This document shows positions 48,842 to 48,922 of a stretch of 48,922 nt of DNA, piece by piece. The notes under the pieces are model-generated. The model saw only the letters and a program-made list of their open reading frames with translations, did no database searches and was not told the DNA's origin. The stretch is from Chloroflexota bacterium. Lineage in GTDB: Bacteria > Chloroflexota > Dehalococcoidia > Bin125. The position numbers were made by a program, and so were the translations under genes. Where the stretch lies: assembly GCA_028875225.1 (NCBI GenBank), contig JAPPFB010000022.1, positions 1 to 48,922 on the forward strand. The letters run 5' to 3'. Numbering within the stretch: position 1 is the first letter of the stretch; every line of letters begins with the position of its first letter.

Positions 48842-48922
48842 GGGCGGGCGGGGGGGGGGGGGGGGGGGGCGGGCGGGGGGGGGGGGGGGGGGGGGGGGGG
48901 GGCGGGGGGGGGGGGGGGGGGG
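48842..48922. other. Poly-G run, probable sequencing artefact
   Basis: Nearly every base after 48842 is G, with only a few Cs. Two-colour Illumina chemistry reports no signal as G, and assemblers can extend contigs into such reads. Treat as non-biological. Confidence 0.9.

Overview
The window is high-GC, densely coded DNA with a bacterial layout: short gaps, many 4-base ATGA/GTGA gene overlaps, clear purine-rich ribosome-binding sites and two tRNA genes with encoded CCA. Gene content includes an F420/PPOX-type small oxidoreductase, luciferase-like flavin monooxygenase, Rieske oxygenase, cytochrome P450, acyl-CoA enzymes, a NAD-linked molybdenum formate dehydrogenase, DUF2277, Uma2 and a c-di-AMP riboswitch. 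I infer a free-living heterotrophic member of Chloroflexota (SAR202/Dehalococcoidia-like), with an actinobacterial relative as the alternative. There is no rRNA or phylogenetic marker here to settle this. The last 80 bases are almost pure G and look like a sequencing/assembly artefact, so the window is probably a complete contig ending there.

Layout. 1-335: the 3' end of a duplicated small gene carrying a palindromic repeat. 336-2855: three tandem paralogous short-chain dehydrogenases. 2857-5860: PPOX protein, pterin carbinolamine dehydratase, a PLP ammonia-lyase/DinB pair and an SRAP DNA-crosslink protein. 5961-9219: crotonase-fold isomerase, a 580-base stretch without a convincing gene that holds a c-di-AMP riboswitch candidate and strong inverted repeats, two small hypotheticals, a beta-hydroxyacid dehydrogenase and a cNMP-binding protein. 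9369-11878: CoA-transferase and zinc alcohol dehydrogenase. 11987-13288: four very small membrane-anchored proteins. 13378-19396: acyl-CoA dehydrogenase, repeat-bearing small gene, DUF2277, crotonase, luciferase-like monooxygenase, Uma2, agmatinase-family hydrolase. 19429-23867: formate dehydrogenase (NuoEF-like fused subunit plus catalytic subunit). 23882-25879: two tandem sortases. 26099-30899: tRNA-Ala, Rieske oxygenase, P450 and partner; 30159-31591: two overlapping thymidylate-kinase-like genes, one with an altered P-loop; then tRNA-Phe.

31729-43642 (minus strand) is the most coherent unit: a TPP riboswitch followed by thiD, thiE, two thiO, thiS, thiG, tenA, the ThiYZX-type transporter, a TenI/ThiE-like gene and finally a large FAD/Fe-S 2-hydroxyacid dehydrogenase. 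Eleven of the twelve genes overlap or nearly abut; the only larger gap is thiG-tenA. It combines thiazole synthesis from glycine with salvage of formylaminopyrimidine. 43664-48766: a protein made of 11-residue glycine repeats, a thiolase/DUF35 pair, two small hypotheticals, an Ldh2-type dehydrogenase and a membrane protein.

Together the oxygenases, alcohol dehydrogenase, CoA-transferase, acyl-CoA dehydrogenase, crotonases and thiolase/DUF35 pair suggest oxidation and beta-oxidation-like breakdown of varied organic compounds, with formate oxidation feeding NADH. No transposase, phage gene, CRISPR array or DNA-binding regulator was seen.
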